From Clostridia bacterium (GTDB lineage Bacteria > Bacillota > Clostridia > UBA1381), in NCBI GenBank assembly GCA_017521775.1, contig JAFXBO010000024.1, forward strand, positions 1-5,225: a stretch of DNA of 5,225 bases, written 5' to 3'. Under the pieces are notes generated by a model. That model had not been told where the DNA came from and searched no databases. It saw nothing but the letters and a program-made list of their open reading frames with translations. The position numbers and the translations under genes were made by a program. Positions 1 to 5,225 of the stretch are shown here, piece by piece. The first letter of the stretch is position 1, and each line of letters starts with the position of its first letter.

Positions 1-62
1 ACCTAAGAATGAGAAAGAAAATTCTAAAGGCAGATTTGCGAGCAAAGGCAAGAAATAAATAA
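1..62 (+). CDS. Possible 3' end of an upstream gene (frame ambiguous)
   Basis: Two + frames are open from the window edge. The frame starting at base 2 reads 18 codons to a TAA at 56-58 and gives a lysine-rich tail ending GRFASKGKK. The frame starting at base 3 reads 19 codons to a TAA at 60-62 and gives a basic tail ending LRAKARNK. Either could be the polybasic C-terminus of a gene lying to the left, and the hairpin that follows fits a gene ending here. The fragment is too short to name a family or choose a frame. It may also be non-coding. Confidence 0.35.
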   Translation, partial: LRMRKKILKADLRAKARNK

Positions 63-64
63 TT

Positions 65-106
65 AACAACGGGCATTCCGAAAAATGTGGATTGCCCGAT
101 GTTTTT
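65..106 (+). terminator. Hairpin with T-run, probable terminator of the upstream gene
   Basis: CGGGCA at 70-75 pairs with TGCCCG at 93-98. A T-T mismatch follows (76/92), then TCC (77-79) pairs with GGA (89-91), leaving a 9-nt A-rich loop. Outside the core, an A-A mismatch separates AACA (65-68) from TGTT (100-103). The T-run is at 102-106, so it overlaps the outer stem. The G+C-rich core stands out in AT-rich surroundings and the T-run is on the + strand side, so it should act on transcripts coming from the left. No clear promoter lies between it and the next gene, so it could also be a partial terminator or attenuator for the operon that follows. Confidence 0.6.
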
Positions 107-109
107 AAG

Positions 110-115
110 AAAGGA
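110..115 (+). promoter_or_regulatory. Ribosome binding site that sets the dehydrogenase start
   Basis: AAAGGA lies 7 nt before the ATG at 123. The same frame stays open upstream, with a GTG at 87 and an ATG at 99. Both fall inside the upstream hairpin, lack a purine-rich site, and would add residues that do not look like the family's N-terminus. The ATG at 123 begins directly with the usual first beta strand, MKISVLD. Confidence 0.75.
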
Positions 116-122
116 TTTTATT

Positions 123-1070
123 ATGAAAATATCTGTTTTAGATGTTGATACACTTGGAGATGACCTTAATTTAAAGGTTCTTGAAAGCTTGGGAGAGGTA
201 ACTGTTTATCCCCTAACTCTACAGGAAGATGTTATAGAAAGAATAGCCGATGCCGAAGTGTTGATTTTAAATAAGGTTAAGTTAAATAAAGACAATCTGC
301 CTTATGCTAAAAATTTAAAATTGATTTGCCTGACTGCAACTGGATACGATAATGTTGATATTAAGTATTGCAAAGAGCATAATATAGCTGTTTGCAATGT
401 TGTGGGTTATTCAACCGACAGCGTAGTTCAATTAACAATAGCAATGGTGTTTTCACTTTGCACAAATCTTATGTCATTCAATCAATTTGTTAAATCAAAT
501 GTATATACCCAAAGTGGAATTTTTAATTGTTTGAAGCCTGTTTTTCACGAAATGTCACAAATGACATGGGGTGTTGTCGGATTGGGAAATATAGGAAATA
601 AGGTTGCAAATATTGCCCGGGAAATGGGATGCAAGGTTCTTGCATATAAAAGAACTCCTGTTGATGAATATGAATGTGTCGATATCGACACATTATGTCG
701 CCAAAGTGATATTATAACCTTGCACACTCCTTTAAATGAGGAAACAAGAGAACTTATTAATGCTGACAGATTAAAAATGATGAAGAAAAATGTGATAATT
801 GTTAATGTTGCAAGAGGAGCAGTTGTTGACGAAGAGGCTGTTACAAAAGCAGTTGAAGAAGGTCAAATAGCAGGTCTTGGAGTGGATGTTTATTCTACCG
901 AGCCAATGCAAAAAGATAGCCCGTATCAGAGAATATTAGGTTATGATAACACAATATTCACACCGCATATGGCCTGGGGAGCGCAAGAGGCACGTCAAAG
1001 ATGTGTTGATGAGGTTGTGGCAAATATCAAAGATTTTTTAAATGGTGGAAATAAAAACAGAGTTGTTTAA
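123..1070 (+). CDS. D-2-hydroxyacid dehydrogenase, glycerate dehydrogenase / hydroxypyruvate reductase type
   Basis: A cytosolic NAD(P)-dependent oxidoreductase of 315 residues, a normal length for the family. It should interconvert a 2-keto acid and its D-2-hydroxy acid, with hydroxypyruvate/D-glycerate or glyoxylate/glycolate as likely pairs. Visible signatures are TATGYDNVD (71-79), the Rossmann loop GLGNIG (153-158) and NVARGAVVDE (228-237). The catalytic trio is present: Arg231, Glu260 in STEP, and His282 in TPHMAWG. Trp after the catalytic His is typical of glycerate dehydrogenases and argues against SerA (PHLGAST) and D-lactate dehydrogenase. After the second Rossmann strand the sequence is LAYKRTP (173-179), with Lys-Arg-Thr where NAD enzymes usually have an acidic residue, so NADP(H) use is possible. 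It is the first gene of an operon with a cysteine desulfurase 14 nt downstream. The substrate and its link to sulfur transfer are not shown by the sequence. Family assignment is firm; substrate is not. Confidence 0.9.
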   Translation: MKISVLDVDTLGDDLNLKVLESLGEVTVYPLTLQEDVIERIADAEVLILNKVKLNKDNLPYAKNLKLICLTATGYDNVDIKYCKEHNIAVCNVVGYSTDSVVQLTIAMVFSLCTNLMSFNQFVKSNVYTQSGIFNCLKPVFHEMSQMTWGVVGLGNIGNKVANIAREMGCKVLAYKRTPVDEYECVDIDTLCRQSDIITLHTPLNEETRELINADRLKMMKKNVIIVNVARGAVVDEEAVTKAVEEGQIAGLGVDVYSTEPMQKDSPYQRILGYDNTIFTPHMAWGAQEARQRCVDEVVANIKDFLNGGNKNRVV

Positions 1071-1084
1071 GAGAGGTGTTATAA

Positions 1085-2227
1085 ATGATATATCTTGATA
1101 ATGCATCAACAACAAAGCCATCTTCAGGTGTTATTGATGCAATTTCGGATGCTTTGAATAATTTTGGAAACCCATCAAGTATGCACCGTCTTGGAATTGA
1201 TGCTGAAAATATAATTAAAAAAGCAAAGGAAAATGCATCAAAAATATTATCTGTTTCTCCTAATAATATTTACTTTACATCTGGTGGAACTGAATCAAAT
1301 AATACTGCAATTTTTGGTGCTTGTCATGCAAATATAAAAAAGGGAAAACATATCATTACATCAAAAATAGAGCATCCCTCTGTATTAACTCCGTTTAAAA
1401 TGTTGGAGGAAGAGGGCTTTGAGGTTTCATATATCGGAACAGATGAAAATGGAATTCTTGATTTGGAAGAATTTGAAAATGAGCTAAGGGAAGATACTAT
1501 TTTTGTAAGTATCATGCTTGTTAACAATGAAACAGGAGCTATAATGCCTGTTGATAAATTAAAGCCTATAATGAAGAAAAAATCTCCTAAGGCACTATTG
1601 CATATTGACGCAGTTCAGGGCTTTGGAAAGGTTTTATTAAAACCAAAACAATGGGGAGTGGATTTGCTCTCTGCAAGCGGACATAAAATACACGCCATCA
1701 AGGGAACAGGGCTTTTATATATTAATGACAATGTTTTAATTAAACCATTTATCTGTGGTGGTGGTCAGCAGAAGAATATGCGTTCAGGAACAGAAAATGT
1801 TGTCGGAATTTCAGCTTTTTCAAAGGCTTGTGAGGAAATTTGCAATTATAATGCAGAATATGTAAGAAATTTAAGAGAAAAATTGAAAAACGGTATATTG
1901 GAAAATATCGATAGAGTTAAAATTAATGAAGCAGTAAGTGAATATCAGGCAGGACATATTTTAAATGTCTCGTTTTTGGGACTAAGAAGTGAGATTTTAC
2001 TGCATTCACTCGAAATGCATCAGATTTATGTTTCAACAGGCTCTGCCTGTTCTACAAATAAGCCTATGCCAAGCCACGTTTTGTCTGCGATTGGTTGTAG
2101 TGCTGAGGAAATTGACTCTGCAATACGATTTAGCTTTTCAGAGGATATAACAGATGAGGATATTGATAAAACTATTGAAGCTCTTATAAAAGAGGTTGCA
2201 ACAATCAGAAAGTATGTGAGGAAATAG
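1085..2227 (+). CDS. Cysteine desulfurase (NifS/IscS family), likely sulfur donor for ThiI
   Basis: A PLP-dependent enzyme of 380 residues that converts L-cysteine to L-alanine and holds the sulfur as a cysteine persulfide for transfer. It opens with the family signature IYLDNASTT (2-10). FTSGGTESNN (64-73) binds the cofactor phosphate. His97 should stack on the PLP ring, Asp175 and Gln178 (HIDAVQ) contact the pyridine ring, Lys201 in SASGHK forms the Schiff base, and RSGTEN is at 233-238. The catalytic cysteine is Cys322 in STGSACST, on the active-site loop before PSHVL (329-333). Just after the lysine the sequence is KIHAIKG where KIHGPKG is usual. A GAGAGGTG ribosome site follows the dehydrogenase stop, and thiI starts 2 nt after this gene ends. 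That placement matches the dedicated Bacillus subtilis NifZ-ThiI pair, so tRNA thiolation is the likeliest job. Neither iscU nor sufU is nearby, so an Fe-S role cannot be supported here. Confidence 0.93.
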   Translation: MIYLDNASTTKPSSGVIDAISDALNNFGNPSSMHRLGIDAENIIKKAKENASKILSVSPNNIYFTSGGTESNNTAIFGACHANIKKGKHIITSKIEHPSVLTPFKMLEEEGFEVSYIGTDENGILDLEEFENELREDTIFVSIMLVNNETGAIMPVDKLKPIMKKKSPKALLHIDAVQGFGKVLLKPKQWGVDLLSASGHKIHAIKGTGLLYINDNVLIKPFICGGGQQKNMRSGTENVVGISAFSKACEEICNYNAEYVRNLREKLKNGILENIDRVKINEAVSEYQAGHILNVSFLGLRSEILLHSLEMHQIYVSTGSACSTNKPMPSHVLSAIGCSAEEIDSAIRFSFSEDITDEDIDKTIEALIKEVATIRKYVRK

Positions 2228-2229
2228 AT

Positions 2230-3414
2230 ATGAAAGAAATTATACTTGTTAAATATGGTGAGATTATTCTAAAGGGTGGAAATCGTTCAAGATTTGAAAA
2301 TGTTCTTATGGATAATATAAGAAATGCTGTCAAGAACATTGATAATATAAAGATGAACATAATGCAGGCAACAATATATGTTGAGCCTGATGACCCTGAA
2401 AAAATTGATTTAATCTGCGAAAGATTAGCACTTGTTTTTGGAATAGTTTCTGTCACAAAGGCAGGAGTTGTTGAAAAGGATATAGAAAAAATCAAAGAAT
2501 TTGCATATGAATATTGCAAAAATGATTTGTTGCCTGGTAAGAAATTTAAGGTTGAAGCAAAGAGAGCTGATAAAAAATTCCCTTATAATTCAATGGAAAT
2601 CGGACAAGAGGTCGGTGGATATTTGGATGATGTGTGTGAGGGTATAACTTGTGATGTTCACAATCCTGATGTAACAGTCAAGGTTGAAATAAGAGATTAT
2701 GCAGCTTATGTTTATTGTGTTGAAAATAAATTAATCGGTCAAGGTGGTATGCCGATTGGAACAGGAAGCAAAGCTACACTTTTATTATCAGGTGGAATTG
2801 ACAGTCCTGTTGCAGGTCATATGATTGCTAAAAGAGGCGTTGAAATTGATGCCATAAATTTCTTCAGTTTCCCTTATACAAGTGAAAGAGCAAAGGAAAA
2901 GGTTGTTGAATTAGCATCAATCTTAGCAAGATACACATCAAAAATCAATCTTTATATTGTTCCTTTTACAGAAATTCAGCTTGCTATAAGAGACAACTGT
3001 CCTGAAGAGCATATGACTTTGATTATGCGCAGATTTATGATGAAAATATCAGAAAAAATTGCTATTAAAAACAAATCTATTGCATTGATAACAGGGGAGA
3101 GCGTAGGACAAGTTGCAAGCCAGACCTTAGCTGCACTTAATGTCACAAATTCAGTTGTTGATATGCCTGTTTTAAGACCATTAATAGGAATGGATAAGAG
3201 AGAAATAATTGACAGGTCAAGAGAAATCGGTGCGTTTGAAACATCAATTCTTCCATATGAAGATTGTTGCACAGTTTTCACTCCTAAGCATCCGACAACA
3301 AATCCAAAATTGCATACAATAATCAAGTCGGAATCAAAATTAGATGTTGATGCTTTGATTGAAAAAGCCATTGAAGGTGTTGAAAAGATTACTGTTTATC
3401 CTAACTTGATATGA
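2230..3414 (+). CDS. thiI: tRNA 4-thiouridine synthetase ThiI, short form without rhodanese domain
   Basis: A cytosolic enzyme that uses ATP to adenylate uridine 8 of tRNA and replaces its oxygen with sulfur from a persulfide donor, giving 4-thiouridine. Of the 394 residues, about 1-75 form the ferredoxin-like domain (KYGEIILKGGNR at 8-19), about 60-165 the THUMP RNA-binding domain, and about 175-394 the PP-loop domain. The ATP pyrophosphatase motif SGGIDSP is at 187-193, ITGESVGQVASQTL at 287-300, and LPYEDCCTVFTPKHP at 341-355. Cys346 or Cys347 is a candidate for the cysteine acting in sulfur transfer. Escherichia coli ThiI is about 90 residues longer because of a C-terminal rhodanese domain, which is absent here as in Bacillus ThiI. 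The neighbouring desulfurase therefore probably delivers sulfur directly. A thiamine thiazole role, which in E. coli needs the rhodanese part, is less likely. The ribosome site GAGG (2218-2221) lies inside the end of the desulfurase gene, implying translational coupling. Confidence 0.95.
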   Translation: MKEIILVKYGEIILKGGNRSRFENVLMDNIRNAVKNIDNIKMNIMQATIYVEPDDPEKIDLICERLALVFGIVSVTKAGVVEKDIEKIKEFAYEYCKNDLLPGKKFKVEAKRADKKFPYNSMEIGQEVGGYLDDVCEGITCDVHNPDVTVKVEIRDYAAYVYCVENKLIGQGGMPIGTGSKATLLLSGGIDSPVAGHMIAKRGVEIDAINFFSFPYTSERAKEKVVELASILARYTSKINLYIVPFTEIQLAIRDNCPEEHMTLIMRRFMMKISEKIAIKNKSIALITGESVGQVASQTLAALNVTNSVVDMPVLRPLIGMDKREIIDRSREIGAFETSILPYEDCCTVFTPKHPTTNPKLHTIIKSESKLDVDALIEKAIEGVEKITVYPNLI

Positions 3415-3455
3415 GCGAACAATAAAATGGTTGACATCCAAATTATATAGTCTTT

Positions 3456-3490
3456 AAAAGAGAATGTGAAATTTTCACATTCTCTTTTTT
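3456..3490 (+). terminator. Rho-independent terminator of the dehydrogenase-desulfurase-thiI operon
   Basis: A perfect inverted repeat begins 42 nt after the thiI stop. GAGAATGTGAA (3460-3470) pairs with TTCACATTCTC (3474-3484) around a 3-nt loop, followed at once by six T residues (3485-3490). Four A residues just before the stem (3456-3459) could pair with the T-run, so the structure may also work on the opposite strand. It separates the thiI operon from the SOS-controlled unit, whose -35 box starts 5 nt further on. Confidence 0.88.
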
Positions 3491-3494
3491 AATG

Positions 3495-3523
3495 TTGACA
3501 ATATGGTTTGGATATGATAAAAT
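3495..3523 (+). promoter_or_regulatory. Sigma-A type promoter of the translesion polymerase gene
   Basis: A perfect -35 box TTGACA (3495-3500) is followed after exactly 17 nt by TAAAAT (3518-3523), one base from the TATAAT consensus. A TG at 3515-3516, one base before the -10 box, makes it an extended -10 element. Transcription should begin near 3530, leaving a leader of about 29 nt before the ATG at 3559. The promoter is near consensus and would be strong unless repressed, which fits the operator placed directly after it. Confidence 0.85.
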
Positions 3524-3528
3524 ATATA

Positions 3529-3542
3529 CGAACATATGTTCG
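3529..3542. promoter_or_regulatory. LexA (DinR) SOS box
   Basis: CGAACATATGTTCG is a perfect 14-bp palindrome that fits the Gram-positive SOS operator pattern CGAAC-N4-GTTCG. It starts 5 nt after the -10 box and covers the predicted transcription start, so bound LexA should block initiation. RecA-stimulated LexA self-cleavage after DNA damage would release the promoter. The downstream gene is a Y-family polymerase, a classic SOS target, which supports the call independently. No other site of this form was noticed in the window. Confidence 0.93.
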
Positions 3543-3551
3543 AAAAGGAGG
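3543..3551 (+). promoter_or_regulatory. Ribosome binding site that sets the polymerase start
   Basis: AAAAGGAGG is a near-perfect Shine-Dalgarno sequence 7 nt before the ATG at 3559. The frame is open back to an ATG at 3508, but that codon lies inside the promoter spacer, upstream of the predicted transcription start. The extra residues encoded there read through the -10 box and the SOS box and match no family N-terminus. Confidence 0.88.
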
Positions 3552-3558
3552 TTTTAGA

Positions 3559-5034
3559 ATGGAGAAAAGTTATCTTTGCATTGATTTAAAATCGTTTTTT
3601 GCTTCAGTAGAATGCATCGAACGAGGACTTGATGCAATGACCACAAATCTTGTTGTTGCAGATGAAGACAGAACAGAAAAAACAATTTGTCTTGCAGTTT
3701 CTCCATCTTTAAAATCATTCGGTATTCCGGGAAGACCAAGATTATATGAGGTTATACAAAAAATCCAGGCAGTTAATCGCCAAAGAAGGATGAATTCACC
3801 TAATAAAGAGTTAACAGGGGAGTCATATGATTATAATGAATTGAGAAAATCACCGGAGCTTGCAGTTTCATATATTGTTGCGCCTCCAAGAATGGCGTAT
3901 TATATGAAATACAGCACAAGGATATATGAAATTTATTTAAAATATGTTGCTCCCGAGGATATTCATATATACTCAATAGATGAAGTGTTTATGGATATAA
4001 CCAATTATTTAAATACCTATAAAAAAACACCTCGTGAGCTTGCCATGACAATAATCCGTGATGTTTTATCAGAAACTGGAATAACGGCCACAGCAGGAAT
4101 TGGAACCAATATGTATCTTGCGAAAGTTGCAATGGATATTGTTGCAAAACATACTAAAGCAGATAAAGATGGTGTGAGGATTGCAGAGCTTGATGAAATT
4201 TCCTATAGAAAGGAATTATGGACACATACTCCATTGACTGATTTTTGGAGAGTGGGAAAGGGATATGCAAAAAAGCTGGAATCGGCAAGACTTTATACAA
4301 TGGGTGATATTGCAAGAGCATCATTAACTAAATTTGGGGAGGATAAGTTATATAAATTATTTGGTGTAGGTGCTGAGTTTTTAATTGACCACGCATGGGG
4401 ATGGGAGCCCTGCACTATGGAGGATATCCGTAACTACAGGCCTGAAACAAAAAGTATTGGCTCAGGTCAGGTCCTGCATTGCCCTTACGACTTTGAAAAA
4501 GCAAAGCTCATTTTAAAGGAAATGACAGAACTATTAGTTCTTGATTTGGTTGACAAGCATTTTGTCACAAATCAGATTGTTGTTACAATAGGCTATGATA
4601 TTGATAACCTAAAGGGAAACCATTCATATAAGGGAGAAATAACAACAGATATGTATGGAAGAAAAATTCCAAAGCATGCTCATGGCACTGCAAATCTGGA
4701 GTGTCACACATCTTCAACAAAGCTTATTATGGAGGGCGTAATTGATTTATATGAAAGAATTGTTGATAAGAGCCTGTTAATCAGACGAGTGAATATTACT
4801 GCTAACAATGTTATTAATGAAAAAGATATACAGAATAAATACACTCAAATTAATTTATTTGATGATTTTAGTGAGTCTGATGATGAAAAGAAAAAGAAGG
4901 AACGAAGCATTCAGGAAACAATGATTAAAATAAAAAAACAGTTTGGCAAGAATGCAGTTTTAAAGGGTATGAATTTTCAAGAGGGAGCAACAACAATTGA
5001 TAGAAATTCGCAGATAGGGGGACACAAAGAATGA
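3559..5034 (+). CDS. Y-family translesion DNA polymerase, UmuC/UvrX-like
   Basis: A 491-residue low-fidelity polymerase that should copy across damaged DNA template bases. The palm motif CIDLKSFFASVE (7-18) supplies metal ligand Asp9, with Phe14 at the steric-gate position as in DinB. IYSIDEVFMD (137-146) supplies Asp141 and Glu142. TAGIGTNMYLAKVAMD (178-193) is the conserved palm/fingers stretch, a helix-hairpin-helix thumb lies near 229-255, and the little finger spans about 300-415. QINLF (430-434) resembles the beta-clamp binding motif QLxLF. Two parts exceed a minimal DinB: a polar segment at about 75-100 before VAPPRMAYY, and a C-terminal tail of about 55 residues with a lysine-rich stretch (444-448) and NFQEGATTIDRNSQIGGHK (472-490). 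Both are familiar from clostridial UmuC-like and Bacillus UvrX/YqjW-type enzymes as I recall them. Transcription appears LexA-controlled from the adjacent operator. The stop codon overlaps the start of a YolD-like gene. All catalytic residues are intact; the exact subfamily name is uncertain. Confidence 0.94.
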   Translation: MEKSYLCIDLKSFFASVECIERGLDAMTTNLVVADEDRTEKTICLAVSPSLKSFGIPGRPRLYEVIQKIQAVNRQRRMNSPNKELTGESYDYNELRKSPELAVSYIVAPPRMAYYMKYSTRIYEIYLKYVAPEDIHIYSIDEVFMDITNYLNTYKKTPRELAMTIIRDVLSETGITATAGIGTNMYLAKVAMDIVAKHTKADKDGVRIAELDEISYRKELWTHTPLTDFWRVGKGYAKKLESARLYTMGDIARASLTKFGEDKLYKLFGVGAEFLIDHAWGWEPCTMEDIRNYRPETKSIGSGQVLHCPYDFEKAKLILKEMTELLVLDLVDKHFVTNQIVVTIGYDIDNLKGNHSYKGEITTDMYGRKIPKHAHGTANLECHTSSTKLIMEGVIDLYERIVDKSLLIRRVNITANNVINEKDIQNKYTQINLFDDFSESDDEKKKKERSIQETMIKIKKQFGKNAVLKGMNFQEGATTIDRNSQIGGHKE

Positions 5035-5225
5035 ATATAAAAGATTATAGTGATATAATCAATCTTCCTCATCCTGAGCCTCAAAAACACAAAAGAGCAA
5101 CAAGACTTGAAAGAGCAGCTCAGTTTGGTGCTTTCAGGGCATTAACAGGGCATGAGGAAGCCGTTTTAGAAACTGCAAGATTGACTGATAGAATGATTTT
5201 TCTTGATGAATATGAGCAAAACAGA
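5031..5225 (+). CDS. YolD-like protein, partner gene of the Y-family polymerase (3' end cut by window)
   Basis: The ATG overlaps the polymerase stop as ATGA, and the frame stays open for 65 codons to the window edge. A G-rich ribosome site (5017-5021) lies 9 nt upstream. The N-terminus reads DYSDIINLPHPEPQKHKR (5-22), followed by RAAQFGAFRALTGHEEAV (28-45) and ETARLTDR (47-54). I recognise this arrangement from small proteins encoded just after UmuC-like polymerases in clostridia and resembling the YolD-like family, whose members are about 100 residues or somewhat more. No enzyme motif, signal peptide or membrane segment is visible, and the protein is charged and probably cytosolic. YolD-like proteins are biochemically uncharacterised but have been predicted to replace UmuD as the polymerase accessory subunit. 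The overlap implies coupled translation and shared SOS control. It was called despite its truncation because coding, start and context agree. Confidence 0.85.
   Translation, partial: MNIKDYSDIINLPHPEPQKHKRATRLERAAQFGAFRALTGHEEAVLETARLTDRMIFLDEYEQNR

Noticed and set aside
87..122. A longer dehydrogenase beginning at the GTG at 87 or the ATG at 99.
   Set aside because: Both starts fall in the terminator-like hairpin and have no ribosome site. The ATG at 123 has AAAGGA at good spacing and the expected N-terminal strand.
2205..3371. Open frames on the - strand opposite thiI (2205-2519 and 2976-3371), and shorter ones opposite the other genes.
   Set aside because: They lie wholly or almost wholly inside strongly conserved + strand genes, show no recognisable domains, and have low-complexity Ser/Ile/Phe-rich translations typical of antisense shadows in AT-rich DNA.
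3431..3459. A TTGACA at 3431-3436 just after thiI, resembling a -35 box.
   Set aside because: At 17 nt the -10 position reads TTAAAA, and the better TATATA-like stretch is far too close. Transcription from it would also run straight into the terminator at 3456-3490. The TTGACA at 3495 is much better supported.
3508..3558. A longer polymerase beginning at the ATG at 3508 (17 extra residues).
   Set aside because: That ATG is inside the promoter spacer and upstream of the predicted transcription start. The extra codons read through the -10 box, the SOS box and the Shine-Dalgarno sequence.
3415..3558. A riboswitch or small RNA between thiI and the polymerase.
   Set aside because: The 144-base gap is largely accounted for by the terminator, promoter, SOS box and ribosome site. 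The roughly 40 bases before the terminator show no structure I can support, and no thiamine-riboswitch motif was seen.
2230..5034. A functional link between thiI (4-thiouridine, a near-UV target and sensor) and the SOS polymerase (UV-lesion bypass).
   Set aside because: A strong terminator and an independent LexA-controlled promoter separate them, so adjacency alone does not support a shared system.

Overview
The window is AT-rich, with codons ending mostly in A or T and strong purine-rich ribosome binding sites. Together with the gene content this suggests a low-GC Firmicute, most likely an anaerobic clostridial or Lachnospiraceae-type bacterium. The content fits a chromosome: no transposase, integrase, tRNA, rRNA, CRISPR array or phage structural gene is visible. 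All recognised genes are on the + strand. The lineage is inferred from protein style and composition, not from a search.

Region 1 (1-122) holds a possible C-terminal fragment of an upstream gene, in one of two open frames. A hairpin with a short T-run follows and looks like its terminator. Region 2 (123-3414) is a tight three-gene operon: a D-2-hydroxyacid dehydrogenase of the glycerate dehydrogenase / hydroxypyruvate reductase type, a cysteine desulfurase of the NifS/IscS fold, and ThiI, the tRNA 4-thiouridine synthetase. Gaps between the genes are 14 and 2 nt. The last two form an evident pathway. The desulfurase draws sulfur from cysteine as an enzyme-bound persulfide, and ThiI adenylates uridine 8 of tRNA and inserts the sulfur. 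This ThiI ends after the pyrophosphatase (PP-loop) domain and has no rhodanese domain, as in the Bacillus NifZ-ThiI pair. What the dehydrogenase does in this operon is not evident. A strong rho-independent terminator (3456-3490) closes the operon.

Region 3 (3491-5225) is a separate DNA-damage unit. A near-consensus sigma-A promoter lies immediately upstream of a perfect 14-bp palindrome, CGAACATATGTTCG, which matches the Gram-positive LexA (DinR) SOS box and sits on the predicted transcription start. It drives a 491-residue Y-family (UmuC/UvrX-like) translesion DNA polymerase with intact catalytic residues and a beta-clamp-binding motif. Overlapping its stop codon by 4 nt is a small YolD-like gene that runs off the window end. 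Such genes commonly accompany Gram-positive Y-family polymerases and have been proposed to stand in for UmuD.

Most of the window is recognisable housekeeping or SOS biology. I see no convincing new defence or mobile system. The least understood parts are the polymerase / YolD-like pair with its extra polymerase segments, and the dehydrogenase joined to a tRNA-thiolation pair.
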